64,000 bases of DNA from an uncultured Neomegalonema sp. (GCA_938008165.1 CALLLP010000019.1:1-64000); one strand, 5' to 3'; shown: positions 43,865 through 53,608, counted from the stretch's first letter. Numbers and translations: made by a program. The notes: generated by a model from the sequence alone, not told the origin.

Positions 43865-44766
43865 AAGGCAGGCAATGCACGTTCCAGCACCGCCCGCAGG
43901 GATTCATGCTGCGGCGGCAGAAGCAACGCTTCGCCCAGAGTATCCAGCGGTTCGTCGGTCGCAAAACCCGGTTCGTCGGTCGCGATCTCGAATAATATCC
44001 CCCCCGGCGTGCGAAAATAGATCGCCCAGAAATAGCTGCGATCAATGACCGGCGTCACGTTATACCCCGCCGCGATCAGCGCTTTGCGAACCGTCAGTTG
44101 CGCCTCCCGATCGGGCACGGCAAAGGCGATGTGATGCACGGACCCCGCCCCTTGGGTAGCGCGGGGCATATCTGGCCGCAGATCGAGATCGAGCACCGAG
44201 GCGCGCTTGCCCCTCACCCGATAGCGGGTGACGCTGCCCTGCGTGCCCTCTGGGACATAGCCCATCAGGCGCAGCAAGGCATCCATTTCCTCCGCCTCGG
44301 CCACCCGCAGCGAGGCGGAGTGAAACCCGCGCGGGGCAAGGGCGGGGTCGAGGGTGCCGGACCATAACTGTCCGACCGCATTATCCGTCGCGACCAGAAT
44401 GATCGCTTCGCCATCAGGCCCGGTCAGGTGCAGGCGGTCCTCGTCAAAGAGCGTATCGCGCCGCGCCCCCCGATACTGGCGCGCCCATTCCGCCAAGGCC
44501 GTCTCAGGCACCGCATAGGCGATATGCCCCACCTCCCCCACGCCCCGCCGGGCGCGGCTAATATCGGGAAAGGGAAAATACGTCATGACCGTACCGGGCG
44601 TGCCCACCCGGTCGGCATAATAGAGGTGATACACCTCCGGCGCGTCGAAATTCACCGTCTTCTTGACCCGCCGCTGACCCAGCGATTGGGTGAAGAACGT
44701 ATTATTCGCCACCGCATCGCTCGCCATGGCGGTAATATGATGAATACCCGTGATATGCTCGATCAT
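43861..44766 (-). CDS. VOC-family ring-cleaving dioxygenase-like protein
   Basis: 301 aa from the ATG at 44766; a longer frame to 44796 is possible, but similarity begins MIEHITGIHHITAMASD. Two glyoxalase/VOC modules are visible: HHITAMASD near 10 and 'VHHIAFAVPD' near 205. The metal ligands are the His residues in these and Glu in 'GILFEIATDEPGF'. The closest characterised relatives are MhqO-type hydroquinone dioxygenases that open aromatic rings with Fe2+. The aromatic substrate is unknown. It starts 6 bp after the end of the DUF3291 relic and overlaps the metallophosphoesterase gene, so the run looks like an operon. Confidence 0.85.
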   Translation of the reverse strand: MIEHITGIHHITAMASDAVANNTFFTQSLGQRRVKKTVNFDAPEVYHLYYADRVGTPGTVMTYFPFPDISRARRGVGEVGHIAYAVPETALAEWARQYRGARRDTLFDEDRLHLTGPDGEAIILVATDNAVGQLWSGTLDPALAPRGFHSASLRVAEAEEMDALLRLMGYVPEGTQGSVTRYRVRGKRASVLDLDLRPDMPRATQGAGSVHHIAFAVPDREAQLTVRKALIAAGYNVTPVIDRSYFWAIYFRTPGGILFEIATDEPGFATDEPLDTLGEALLLPPQHESLRAVLERALPAL

Positions 44767-44771
44767 TGACT

Positions 44772-45020
44772 CTATCCGCAGCGTTTCGCCTGCCACAGCT
44801 TTATGTGCAGCAAATGGGACCAGCCGAAGGCGAATTCCGTATCGCCATGGGCGCCGAGATGGTCGAGGCGCTCTTTCGCCTCGTCCTTATGTATCCAGAT
44901 GACCCCCGACATCCGCTGCGCCAGACCCTCGATACGATCGAGAGTACTCATGAGATCAGCAATCTGCGGAGCGTCAAGCGGCAGTTTCGGAACCGCAATA
45001 TTCAGGTCAGCAAGCGGCAT
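44772..45020 (-). pseudogene. DUF3291 gene with apparent internal deletion
   Basis: 82 aa from the ATG at 45020 (GAGAGG upstream). The first 45 residues (PLADLNIAVPKLPLDAPQ, 'STLDRIEGLAQR') match the start of DUF3291 proteins, and residues about 53-70 (DEAKERLDHLGAHG-T) match their end. The central 70 or so residues that DUF3291 proteins normally carry are missing, in frame, so a family member of about 150 aa has become 82. The C-terminal dozen residues are unlike the family. The product is probably non-functional or has lost its core, although the frame is intact and leads into the ring-cleaving gene. The judgement on the missing part is from memory of the family. Confidence 0.5.
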
Positions 45021-45093
45021 GGGGGGGCCTCTCAGGGGGCGGGGATCGCCCGTGCAGTCTATCAACCGCACCGCGAACCGTGAAGCCCGTCGC

Positions 45094-45243
45094 TCAATTG
45101 CGCTCGAATGTCGTTTGCAAGTCGGCCCCATTGGCAAAGCGCGCGTGAAGCGGCTGCGGGCCGGTCGGGTTGAAAACGCTGCTGATCGTCAGCGCGGTAT
45201 CGGCCACAAACACGAGAACAGACACAAGCAAACGCGTAAACAT
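45094..45243 (-). CDS. Possible 49-aa small protein, hydrophobic N-terminus
   Basis: On the minus strand an ATG at 45243, preceded by GAAAGGGGA about ten bases upstream, opens 49 codons to a TGA. The first 20 residues (FTRLLVSVLVFVADTALTIS) are hydrophobic, like a signal or single membrane helix, and the rest is polar (PTGPQPLHARFANG). A different frame on the same strand is open for 86 codons across this site but lacks a plausible start signal. I do not recognise a family. The 397-bp stretch between the DUF3291 relic (45020) and the glycerate kinase gene (45418) holds nothing else I can support. Confidence 0.35.
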   Translation of the reverse strand: MFTRLLVSVLVFVADTALTISSVFNPTGPQPLHARFANGADLQTTFERN

Positions 45244-45417
45244 GGTTACAAATCCCCTTTCCGAAGGAAAATTGTACCATAGAGAACCATGTCAGGCGAG
45301 CCTTAGAGTGCTCGCCGGTCACGTCAGGACATCCCTTGTCCTCACACGGCGCCAGAAGCCATACTGTGTATATACATAAGGGCGCCCCGTTATGGGCCAG
45401 CGGCAGCGCGTTTCGGA

Positions 45418-46698
45418 CTATTTGACATTTTCGACAAGGATCGCCCTGAAGTCATTGACATTCGTGAGCGTCGGGCCGGTAACGATGCGGTCATCGAGAC
45501 GCTCGAAGAAGGTGTGTCCGTCATTGGCGGCCAGCATCGCGCGTGGATCGAGACCCGCGCGCCGCGCCCGGTGCAGGGTACTCGGATCGACAACCGCCCC
45601 GGCCACCTCCTCCGCGCCATCCACACCATCGGTATCGCAGGCGATGGCGTGAATGCCCGGCGTCTCGCCCAGTGCCTCCTCAAGCGCGAGGGAGAGCGCA
45701 AGGGCAAACTCGACATTACGGCCGCCCCGCCCCTCGCCCCGCACGGTCACCGTCGTCTCCCCGCCCGAAATCAGGACGCAAGGGCAGGGCAGCGGCTGAC
45801 CGTGGCGGCGGGTCTGGGCGGCGATGCCCGCCATGACCTTTGCCACCTCACGCGATTCGCCCTCGATGGCATCGCCGAGGATGAGCGGGGTCACGCCCGC
45901 ATCCCGCGCGACCTGCGCCGCCGCCTCCAGCGATAATTGCGGGGCGGCGATGATGCGATTTTCGGTGCGGGCAAGGCGTGGATCGTCGATGCCGGGCGGT
46001 GGGTTGCCACCTGCAAGCTGCGCGCGCACCGAATCGGGGATGTCGATGCCATAGCGCTGCAACAAGGCCAGTGCATCCGCCGGGGTGCTCGTGGTGCCGA
46101 CCGTGGGACCGGAGGCGATGGTGCCCGGATCGTCGCCCGGCACGTCCGAGATCATCAGCGACAGAACCCGCGCCGGAAACGCCGCCGCCGCCAATCCACC
46201 GCCCTTGACCTCGCTCAGATGCTTGCGCACGGTGTTCATCTCGCCGATATGCGCGCCTGAGCGCAGCAGGGCGGTGTTGACCGCGCGTTTTTCCTCCAGC
46301 GTGATGCCCGCCGCCGGGGCCGTCAGCAACGCCGAACCGCCCCCCGAAATCAGCGCCAGCACCATATCATGCTGGGTCAGACCCGCCACCGCATCGAGAA
46401 TATCGAGGGTCGCCATCTCTCCCGCCCGGTCGGGCACGGGATGGGCCGCCTCGATGATGCGGATACGCGCGCACGGGGCGGCATGGCCATAACGCGTGAC
46501 GACAACCCCCTCCAGCGGCCCGGTCCAATGCGCCTCCACCGCCTGCGCCATCCGGGCGGATGCCTTGCCTGCGCCGATGACGACCAGACGCCCCGTCACA
46601 TCGCGGGGCAGGTGGCGCGGCACGCAGCGCATCGGATCGGCGGCGGCCACCGCCGCATCGAACATCGCCGTCAACAGGGCGCGGGGTCTGTCATGCAT
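45418..46698 (-). CDS. Glycerate 2-kinase (MOFRL/GckA type)
   Basis: 426 aa from the ATG at 46698 (GGAGG upstream). The family features are 'VVIGAGKASARMAQA' near residue 45, 'ALISGGGSALLTAPA' and 'NTVRKHLSEVKGGGLA' in the middle, and a C-terminal MOFRL domain with 'ISGGETTVTVRGEGRGGRN' and 'DTDGVDG'. It phosphorylates D-glycerate to 2-phosphoglycerate, feeding glyoxylate-derived carbon into lower glycolysis. Earlier databases called the family hydroxypyruvate reductase (TtuD). It is divergent from the fructokinase gene with 245 bp between them. Confidence 0.92.
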   Translation of the reverse strand: MHDRPRALLTAMFDAAVAAADPMRCVPRHLPRDVTGRLVVIGAGKASARMAQAVEAHWTGPLEGVVVTRYGHAAPCARIRIIEAAHPVPDRAGEMATLDILDAVAGLTQHDMVLALISGGGSALLTAPAAGITLEEKRAVNTALLRSGAHIGEMNTVRKHLSEVKGGGLAAAAFPARVLSLMISDVPGDDPGTIASGPTVGTTSTPADALALLQRYGIDIPDSVRAQLAGGNPPPGIDDPRLARTENRIIAAPQLSLEAAAQVARDAGVTPLILGDAIEGESREVAKVMAGIAAQTRRHGQPLPCPCVLISGGETTVTVRGEGRGGRNVEFALALSLALEEALGETPGIHAIACDTDGVDGAEEVAGAVVDPSTLHRARRAGLDPRAMLAANDGHTFFERLDDRIVTGPTLTNVNDFRAILVENVK

Positions 46699-46943
46699 CG
46701 GGTCCCTCCGTCGCGGGCATGGGGCGGATAGGGCTACCGCACCCCAAGGAATACGGATCCAAACTGACCCGAAATCCATCGAAAGTAAAAGCGTTACACG
46801 ACCGGACTATACTAAGTTTGGTTTTAATTGAGCGCCGGATGTACTAGAAATCGAATCATAAATTGAGACCGATCCGCTCACCGAAAGGCATCCATGCGCA
46901 TTCCATTCGCCCGCCACGCCCGCCAAGGTTGTCTTAACACCTG

Positions 46944-47867
46944 ATGTTTCTCGTTTGTGGTGAAGCCTTATACGATCTGTTCGCATCGGGGGACTCCGAT
47001 GGCTCCGATATCGGCTTCGATGGACGGATCGGCGGGTCACCGATGAATGTCGCCATCGGCATGGCCCGGTTGCAAGTGCCCACGGCCTTGCTGACGGGCA
47101 TCTCGACCGACCTGCTCGGCTCGCGTATTCTGGCCGCACTCCTGCGTGAAGGCGTCGATACCCGCTATATCACGCGCAGCGGGCGACCCACGACCCTCAG
47201 CCTTGTGGGGCTTGATGGCGCGGGGCAGCCATCCTACGCGTTCTACGGCAATGGCTCGGCGGATTGTAGCCTGACGGAGCATGATCTGCCTGTGCTGGAC
47301 AGGACGGTCAAAGGGCTGCATTTCGGCTCCTATGCCATCGCGGTCGAGCCGGTCGCGACGGCTCTTGCTGCTCTGGCCCAGCGCGAGTCGTCGCGCTTCA
47401 TCTCGCTCGATCCCAATGTGCGCATTACGGTCGAACCGCGCCTGAATACATGGCGACGGCGGATCAATGCGATGCGCAAGCGGGCCACGCTGATCAAGGT
47501 CAGCGATGAAGATCTTGCGCTCCTCTACCCCGATACCGACCCCCTCGAAACGGCCAGAGACTGGGCGCAGAGCGGGCCATCCATGGTGGTTCTGACGCGC
47601 GGGGGCGACGATGTAATCGCCTATCGCGGCACAGACGAGATCCGCGTGACCCCGCCCCGAGTCGAGATCGTCGATACCGTTGGGGCGGGCGATGCCTTTC
47701 AGGCGTCTTTGCTTGCATCCCTCGCGGCAAAACGCGATCCGGGGGACTTTCTGCGCGAGTCAGACAGGGATATACTACAGGAAATTCTGGCGCGGGCGGC
47801 GCGGGCGGCGGCCATCGTCTGCTCGCGGCGAGGGGCAAACCCGCCCCATCTCGAAGATCTCGAATAA
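46944..47867 (+). CDS. Fructokinase, PfkB family (MtlZ-like)
   Basis: 307 aa. The pfkB signatures are 'GGSPMNVAIGMARL' (about 30-43) and 'DTVGAGDAFQASLL' near residue 240, with the catalytic Asp in GAGD. It phosphorylates fructose at C6, the product formed from mannitol and sorbitol by the polyol dehydrogenases. It is the first gene of the polyol operon; the substrate-binding-protein gene begins 35 bp later. The ATG at 46944 lacks a strong ribosome binding site (AAGG is about 16 bases away). In Rhodobacter the equivalent fructokinase gene (mtlZ) belongs to the polyol operon, supporting the call. Confidence 0.88.
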   Translation: MFLVCGEALYDLFASGDSDGSDIGFDGRIGGSPMNVAIGMARLQVPTALLTGISTDLLGSRILAALLREGVDTRYITRSGRPTTLSLVGLDGAGQPSYAFYGNGSADCSLTEHDLPVLDRTVKGLHFGSYAIAVEPVATALAALAQRESSRFISLDPNVRITVEPRLNTWRRRINAMRKRATLIKVSDEDLALLYPDTDPLETARDWAQSGPSMVVLTRGGDDVIAYRGTDEIRVTPPRVEIVDTVGAGDAFQASLLASLAAKRDPGDFLRESDRDILQEILARAARAAAIVCSRRGANPPHLEDLE

Positions 47868-47902
47868 TCAAGACGACCATAAAATCCTTGGGAGGATACA
47901 GC

Positions 47903-49219
47903 GTGAACAAGACGATCAAGACCCTGTTGGGAGCGACGATGCTCGTGGCAACCGGCACCGGCGCCTATGCCGCCGACACCACCCTGACGATTGCCACCGT
48001 GAATAACGGCGACATGATCCGCATGCAGGGACTGACAGAGGATTTCACCAAGGCCAATCCCGGCATTGCGCTGGAATGGGTTACCTTGGAAGAAAACGTC
48101 CTGCGCCAGCGCGTCACGCAGGATGTGGCCACCAAGGGCGGTCAGTTCGACATCATGACCATCGGCACCTACGAGGTTCCGATCTGGGGCAAGCAAGGCT
48201 GGCTCGTCTCGCTGAACGACCTGCCCAAAAGCTATGATGTAGATGACCTGTTGCCCGCGATCCGGGGCGGCCTGACGGTCGATGGAGAGCTGTATGCCGC
48301 GCCGTTCTATGGCGAATCCTCCATGGTCATGTACCGCAAGGATCTGATGGAAAAAGCCGGGATGGAAATGCCCGAAGCGCCCAGCTGGCACGCCATCCGC
48401 CGCGCCGCCGCCCTCATGACCGACAAGGATGAAGGCATCTATGGCATTTGCCTGCGCGGCAAGGCGGGCTGGGGCGAAAACATGGCGTTCCTGACCGCCA
48501 CCGCCAATTCCTTCGGCGCACGCTGGTTTGACGAGGACTGGAACCCGCAATTCGATTCACCCGAATGGAAGGAAGCGCTGACCTTCTATATCGACATGAT
48601 GAATGCCTATGGTCCTCCGGGGGCATCCTCGAACGGATTCAACGAGAACCTCGCGCTGTTCCAGCAGGGCAAATGCGGCATGTGGATCGACGCCACCGTC
48701 GCCGCCTCCTTCGTGACGAACCCCGATGACAGCACGGTCGCCGACAAGGTCGGCTTTGCGCTGGCGCCCGATAACGGCCTCGGCAAGCGCGGCAACTGGC
48801 TCTGGGCGTGGTCGCTGGCCATTCCGGCGGGCACCGATGACGAGGATGCCGCGAAGAAATTCGTCGCCTGGGCAACCTCGAAGGACTACCTCGCGCTCGT
48901 CGCCGAAAACGAAGGCTGGGCCAATGTGCCTCCCGGCACGCGCACCTCGCTATATGAAAACGAGGAATACGCGAAGGTTCCCTTCGCGAAAATGACTCTC
49001 GACAGCATCAACTCGGCGGACCCGACCGCCCCGACCGTCGATCCGGTGCCCTATACCGGCGTTCAGTTTGTCGCGATCCCCGAATTTCAGGGCATCGCCA
49101 CGGCGGTGGGTCAGCAGTTCTCGGCGGCTCTGGCCGGAACGACGGATGTGGATACGGCGCTGGCCAATGCGCAATCCCTCGCCACGCGTGAAATGAAGCG
49201 CGGCGGCTATCTGAAGTAA
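47903..49219 (+). CDS. smoE: Polyol ABC transporter substrate-binding protein (SmoE-like)
   Basis: 438 aa from a GTG at 47903 with GGGAGGA seven bases before it. The signal peptide is residues 1-24 (ending GAYA-AD). The mature part is a type-1 extracellular solute-binding protein (LTIATVNNGDMIRMQGLTEDF, 'YAAPFYGESSMVMYRKDLM', 'LFQQGKCGMWIDATVAASF'), matching sorbitol/mannitol binding proteins. It delivers polyols to the SmoFG channel in the periplasm. The intergenic space after it holds a 12-bp stem-loop that likely keeps its mRNA abundant relative to the permease part. Confidence 0.92.
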   Translation: MNKTIKTLLGATMLVATGTGAYAADTTLTIATVNNGDMIRMQGLTEDFTKANPGIALEWVTLEENVLRQRVTQDVATKGGQFDIMTIGTYEVPIWGKQGWLVSLNDLPKSYDVDDLLPAIRGGLTVDGELYAAPFYGESSMVMYRKDLMEKAGMEMPEAPSWHAIRRAAALMTDKDEGIYGICLRGKAGWGENMAFLTATANSFGARWFDEDWNPQFDSPEWKEALTFYIDMMNAYGPPGASSNGFNENLALFQQGKCGMWIDATVAASFVTNPDDSTVADKVGFALAPDNGLGKRGNWLWAWSLAIPAGTDDEDAAKKFVAWATSKDYLALVAENEGWANVPPGTRTSLYENEEYAKVPFAKMTLDSINSADPTAPTVDPVPYTGVQFVAIPEFQGIATAVGQQFSAALAGTTDVDTALANAQSLATREMKRGGYLK

Positions 49220-49228
49220 TCGCGTCCT

Positions 49229-49260
49229 CCCTGCCCCGCCTGTCATATGGCGGGGCAGGG
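49229..49260 (+). promoter_or_regulatory. 12-bp stem-loop between smoE and smoF
   Basis: CCCTGCCCCGCC (49229-49240) and GGCGGGGCAGGG (49249-49260) are exact complements with an 8-nt loop. Such hairpins after binding-protein genes usually protect the upstream mRNA from 3' decay or partly terminate transcription, giving more binding protein than permease. Confidence 0.75.
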
Positions 49261-49287
49261 AACACGGTCTGAAAAGGAGCGTCCCCC

Positions 49288-50160
49288 ATGGCGACGAAAG
49301 CCTCGCGCACCGCCGCCCGCGCCATGATGTCGCCCTCGGTGATCCTGTTGCTGGGGTGGATGCTCATTCCCCTTGCCCTGACGCTCTATTTCTCGTTCCT
49401 GCGCTACAATCTGCTGATGCCGGGCGGCAATCCGTTCGTCGGGCTTGAGAATTACGAGTATTTCTTCACCGACCCGGCCTTTCAAACAGCGGTCGTCAAT
49501 ACGCTGTTACTGGTTGGCGGAGTGCTGGTCGTAACGGTCGTGGGCGGTATTTTGCTGGCCCTGTTGCTGGATCAAGCGATGTGGGGACAGGGGATCGTCC
49601 GCATCCTCGTCATCGCACCGTTCTTCGTGATGCCGACCGTCTCCGCGCTGGTATGGAAGAACATGTTCATGAATCCGGTGAACGGTCTGTTCGCCTATCT
49701 GGCCCAATCCGTCGGGCTGGAGCCATTTGACTTTCTGGCCCATGCCCCCCTTGCCTCGATCATCGGCATCGTCAGTTGGCAATGGCTGCCCTTCGCGACA
49801 TTGATCCTGCTAACCGCCCTGCAATCGCTGGATAGCGAACAACTCGAAGCGGCCGAAATGGATGGTGCCGGACCGTTTGCGCGGTTTCGGTTCATGGTGC
49901 TGCCGCATATGGCGCGGGCCATCACGGTCGTGATTCTGATCGAGACGATCTTCCTGTTATCGATCTTCGCGGAGATCCTCGTCACCACGAATGGCGGGCC
50001 GGGCAATGCCTCGACGAACCTGACCTATCTGATCTACGCTCAATCGCTGTTGCAATTCGATGTCGGGCTTGGCTCGGCGGGTGGCGTCTTTGCCATCATC
50101 CTCGCCAATATCGTTGCGATCTTCCTGATGAGGATGATCGGCAGAAATCTGGACGCCTGA
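49288..50160 (+). CDS. smoF: Polyol ABC transporter permease (SmoF-like)
   Basis: 290 aa with six membrane helices. The cytoplasmic EAA loop reads EAAEMDGAGPFARFRFMVLPHM, as in MalF-type permeases that contact the ATPase. It forms the transmembrane pore with SmoG. The ATG at 49288 is preceded by AAAAGGAG. The stop is 3 bp before the smoG start, so translation is tightly coupled. Confidence 0.93.
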   Translation: MATKASRTAARAMMSPSVILLLGWMLIPLALTLYFSFLRYNLLMPGGNPFVGLENYEYFFTDPAFQTAVVNTLLLVGGVLVVTVVGGILLALLLDQAMWGQGIVRILVIAPFFVMPTVSALVWKNMFMNPVNGLFAYLAQSVGLEPFDFLAHAPLASIIGIVSWQWLPFATLILLTALQSLDSEQLEAAEMDGAGPFARFRFMVLPHMARAITVVILIETIFLLSIFAEILVTTNGGPGNASTNLTYLIYAQSLLQFDVGLGSAGGVFAIILANIVAIFLMRMIGRNLDA

Positions 50161-50163
50161 CCC

Positions 50164-50994
50164 ATGGCCCGCGCAATCTCGACACATCGCAAGGCGCTGA
50201 ACACGGCAATCGCATGGTTGATCGCGGCGATGATCTTCTTCCCGATCCTGTGGACTGTTCTGACCAGCTTCAAGACCGAGGCGCAGGCGATTGCCGATCC
50301 GCCACTGTTCTTCGGCTTTGACTGGACGCTGGAAAATTATACCACCGTGCAGGACCGCTCGAATTACTTCCGGCATTTCTGGAATTCGGTGGTGATCTCG
50401 GTCGGCTCGACCCTGCTGGGCCTTGCGCTTGCGGTGCCTGCGGCCTGGTCGATGGCCTTCGTGCCGTCGAAGCATACGAAAAACATCCTGATGTGGATGC
50501 TGTCGACCAAGATGCTGCCCCCCGTGGGCGTACTGGTGCCGATCTATCTGATTTTTCGGGATTGGGGGCTGCTCGATACGCAAATCGGGCTGGTGATCGT
50601 GCTGACGCTGATCAACCTGCCGATCATCGTCTGGATGCTCTACACGTATTTCAAGGAAATCCCCGGCGAAATCCTCGAAGCGGCGCGGATGGACGGAGCC
50701 TCGCTGAAATCCGAGGTCCTGTATGTCCTGTTGCCGATGGCGGTGCCGGGGATCGCCTCGACGATGCTGCTCAACATCATCCTCGCGTGGAACGAGGCGT
50801 TCTGGACCCTGAACCTGACCGCCGCAAAGGCCGCGCCGCTGACGGCCTTCATTGCCAGTTATTCCAGTCCCGAAGGGCTGTTCTACGCCAAATTGAGCGC
50901 CGCCTCGACCATGGCGATTGCACCGATCCTGATCATGGGTTGGTTCAGCCAAAAACAACTCGTGCGCGGGCTGACCTTCGGCGCGGTGAAATAG
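50164..50994 (+). CDS. smoG: Polyol ABC transporter permease (SmoG-like)
   Basis: 276 aa with six membrane helices. The EAA loop reads [22 protein letters not shown]. An N-terminal TSFKTEAQA region is typical of MalG-type permeases. It pairs with SmoF for polyol import. The gene is immediately between smoF and the ATPase gene (10-bp gap), so all four transport genes are co-transcribed. Confidence 0.93.
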   Translation: MARAISTHRKALNTAIAWLIAAMIFFPILWTVLTSFKTEAQAIADPPLFFGFDWTLENYTTVQDRSNYFRHFWNSVVISVGSTLLGLALAVPAAWSMAFVPSKHTKNILMWMLSTKMLPPVGVLVPIYLIFRDWGLLDTQIGLVIVLTLINLPIIVWMLYTYFKEIPGEILEAARMDGASLKSEVLYVLLPMAVPGIASTMLLNIILAWNEAFWTLNLTAAKAAPLTAFIASYSSPEGLFYAKLSAASTMAIAPILIMGWFSQKQLVRGLTFGAVK

Positions 50995-51004
50995 GGAGAC
51001 GGGC

Positions 51005-52009
51005 ATGGGTGCGATTACCCTCGAAAAAGTCACCAAGAGTTTTGGTGATGTGGATGTGATCCATCCCCTCGACCTGCGTATCGAGGATGGCGAATTCGTC
51101 GTTTTCGTCGGGCCGTCGGGCTGTGGAAAATCGACCCTGCTGCGCCTGATCGCGGGGCTGGAGGATACCAGTTCGGGCCGCATCGTGATCGACGGGGCGG
51201 ACGCGACCGACGTGCCCCCCGCCAAGCGCGGCCTCGCGATGGTGTTTCAGTCCTATGCCCTTTATCCGCATATGACGGTTCGCAAGAACATCGCCTTTCC
51301 GATGCGGATGGCGGGTCTCGACAAGGCCGAACAGAACCGCCGGATCGAAGCGGCGGCGGCGGCGCTGAACCTGACCGACTATCTCGACCGCCGCCCCGGC
51401 CAGCTTTCGGGTGGACAGCGCCAGCGCGTCGCCATCGGGCGGGCCATCGTGCGCGAACCGGCGGCGTTCCTGTTCGACGAACCGCTCTCGAATCTCGATG
51501 CCGCCCTGCGCGTCGGGATGCGGCTGGAAATCAGCGAGCTGCATACCCGGCTCAAGACCACGATGGTCTATGTCACCCATGACCAAGTCGAAGCGATGAC
51601 CATGGCCGACAAGATTGTCGTCCTGAGCGCGGGTCGGATCGAGCAGGTCGGCTCACCCCTCGATCTCTATCGCGAGCCACGAAACCTGTTCGTCGCGGGT
51701 TTCATCGGATCGCCGAAGATGAACCTTCTGACCGGCGCAGCGGCAGCAGAGCGCGGAGCCACCACCATCGGCATCCGCCCCGAGCATATCGCCGCCTCGC
51801 CCGATACGGGGCCTTGGCGCGGCATTGTCGGCGTGTCCGAGCATCTGGGATCGGATACTTTTTTCCATGTGCGGATCGAGGGGCGCGACGAGCCGATCAC
51901 CGTGCGCGCGGATGGCGAGGTCTCGCTGCACCATGGCGATACGATCTATCTGACCCCCGACGAAAACCGCATCCATCGCTTTGGCCCGGACGGGCTGCGC
52001 CTCGCATGA
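51005..52009 (+). CDS. smoK: Polyol ABC transporter ATPase (SmoK/MalK-like)
   Basis: 334 aa. Walker A is GPSGCGKST (36-44), the signature LSGGQRQR lies near 136, Walker B '[13 protein letters not shown]' follows, and the H-loop is [11 protein letters not shown]-terminal OB-type TOBE domain (about 240-334, 'IGIRPEHI', 'LGSDTFFHV') marks the carbohydrate-uptake CUT1 class. It energises SmoFG. GGGAGAC just upstream of the ATG supports the start. In Rhodobacter the next gene is often the sorbitol dehydrogenase smoS; here mannitol dehydrogenase follows after 73 bp instead. Confidence 0.94.
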   Translation: MGAITLEKVTKSFGDVDVIHPLDLRIEDGEFVVFVGPSGCGKSTLLRLIAGLEDTSSGRIVIDGADATDVPPAKRGLAMVFQSYALYPHMTVRKNIAFPMRMAGLDKAEQNRRIEAAAAALNLTDYLDRRPGQLSGGQRQRVAIGRAIVREPAAFLFDEPLSNLDAALRVGMRLEISELHTRLKTTMVYVTHDQVEAMTMADKIVVLSAGRIEQVGSPLDLYREPRNLFVAGFIGSPKMNLLTGAAAAERGATTIGIRPEHIAASPDTGPWRGIVGVSEHLGSDTFFHVRIEGRDEPITVRADGEVSLHHGDTIYLTPDENRIHRFGPDGLRLA

Positions 52010-52082
52010 CCGGGCGGGGTGGGTCCTTAGCCCCGATCGATAGGCGGTCGGAATCAGCAATCGGCGGAAACTGGATGAACGG

Positions 52083-53555
52083 ATGACCCTTCCCCTCTCT
52101 CTCGCGGCCCTCGACACCCTGCCCGCACAGGTCGCGCGCCCGGCCTATACGCGGGCCGATCTCAGCCCCGGAATCCTGCATTTCGGGGTCGGCAACTTTC
52201 ACCGCGCGCATCAGGCGATGACGCTCGATCGCCTGTTTTCGATGGGCGAGGGGCGGGATTGGGGCATCGTCGGGGCCGGGATTTTCGACGGCGAGCGCAA
52301 GGGGCGCGATGTGCTGGCCGCACAGGACTGGTTGACAACGCTGGTCGAGCAGGAAGCGGATCGCAGCACGGCGCGGGTCATCGGATCGATGGTCGATTTC
52401 ATCGAACCGGCCAATGCGCCCGCCATCATCGCGCGGATGCTGCAACCGGATATTCGCATCGTCTCGCTGACGATCACCGAGGGCGGCTACTTTCTGGATT
52501 CCGACGATGCCTTCGACCCCGCGCATCCCGCGCTACAGGCCGATGCCGCCCAGCCAGACGAACCCAAAACCGTGTTTGGGATCATCCTTGCAGGCCTGCG
52601 GGCGCGGCGGGCAGCGGGGCTGGCGCCCTTCACGATCATGAGCTGCGATAACATCCCCCATAACGGTGCGGTGACACGGAGCACGCTGACCGGCCTCGCA
52701 CAGCTATCGGACCCCGGTTTCGCACAATGGATCACGGAGAATGTCGCCTTTCCCAATTCGATGGTCGACCGCATTACCCCCGTCACCGAAGACCGGGAGC
52801 GCCGGATCGTGGCCGAGGAATTCGGGATCGTGGATGGCTGGCCCGTATTCTGCGAAGGGTTTTTTCAGTGGGTGATGGAAGACACGTTTCCACTGGGCCG
52901 CCCCCCCTTCGAGAAAGCGGGCGTACAGTTCAGCACCGAGGTTGGGGCCTTCGAGGTGATGAAACTGCGGATTCTCAATGGTGGCCATGCGGCGATCGCC
53001 TATCCGGCGGGCCTGCTGGACGTGCCTTTCGCACGGGATGCCATGGACCACCCTCTGATCCGGCAATACCTCAACAAACTGACCCATACCGAAATCATCC
53101 CGACCGTGCCGCCAGTGCCCGGCACCGACCTGTCCGGCTATGCCGATCTGATCGAGCGGCGCTTCGCGAACCCCAAGATCGGGGATAAGATCGAGCGCCT
53201 GTGTTTCGACGGGTCGAACCGCCAGCCGAAATTCATCCTCCCGACCCTGCGCGCTGCACTGGCCACGGGGGGGCGGATCGAGGGGCTGGCGCTGGAATGT
53301 GCGCTCTGGTGCCGCTATTGCGCGGGCATAAGCGATAGCGGGGCGATAATCCCCCCGAACGATCCCGATTGGGCGGCCTTGACAATACGGGCACAGGCGG
53401 CACGCGAAACTCCGGGTATCTGGCTTGAGCTTGAGGCAGTCTATGGCGATCTGGCAGGCAATGACCGCTTTGCGGAGGCTTTTGCCCGGTGGCTGAACGC
53501 ACTGGGGCGCGACGGTACAGCGGCCACGCTGCGCGCCTATCTCGATTTGGAGTAG
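52083..53555 (+). CDS. mtlK: Mannitol 2-dehydrogenase
   Basis: 490 aa, the normal length for long-chain secondary alcohol (polyol) dehydrogenases. 'ILHFGVGNFHRAHQA' is the N-terminal NAD-binding loop, 'FPNSMVDRITP' and 'LRILNGGHAAIAYPAGLL' are typical of the family, and 'KLTHTEIIPTVPP' completes the active-site region with the conserved Lys/Asn/His set. It oxidises D-mannitol (and often arabitol or sorbitol) to fructose with NAD+. It follows the SmoEFGK transport genes and is followed after 53 bp by an iron-type alcohol dehydrogenase gene. The ATG at 52083 has a weak site. Confidence 0.93.
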   Translation: MTLPLSLAALDTLPAQVARPAYTRADLSPGILHFGVGNFHRAHQAMTLDRLFSMGEGRDWGIVGAGIFDGERKGRDVLAAQDWLTTLVEQEADRSTARVIGSMVDFIEPANAPAIIARMLQPDIRIVSLTITEGGYFLDSDDAFDPAHPALQADAAQPDEPKTVFGIILAGLRARRAAGLAPFTIMSCDNIPHNGAVTRSTLTGLAQLSDPGFAQWITENVAFPNSMVDRITPVTEDRERRIVAEEFGIVDGWPVFCEGFFQWVMEDTFPLGRPPFEKAGVQFSTEVGAFEVMKLRILNGGHAAIAYPAGLLDVPFARDAMDHPLIRQYLNKLTHTEIIPTVPPVPGTDLSGYADLIERRFANPKIGDKIERLCFDGSNRQPKFILPTLRAALATGGRIEGLALECALWCRYCAGISDSGAIIPPNDPDWAALTIRAQAARETPGIWLELEAVYGDLAGNDRFAEAFARWLNALGRDGTAATLRAYLDLE

Positions 53556-53608
53556 AGTGTTCGCCGAACTATCCGGGTCTCGATCTCGCATGCAACGGGG
53601 GAAGCACC

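Noticed and set aside
45062-45322. 86-codon minus-strand frame overlapping the 49-codon candidate
   Set aside because: No start signal and no recognisable sequence; the shorter frame has a better ribosome binding site and hydrophobic N-terminus.
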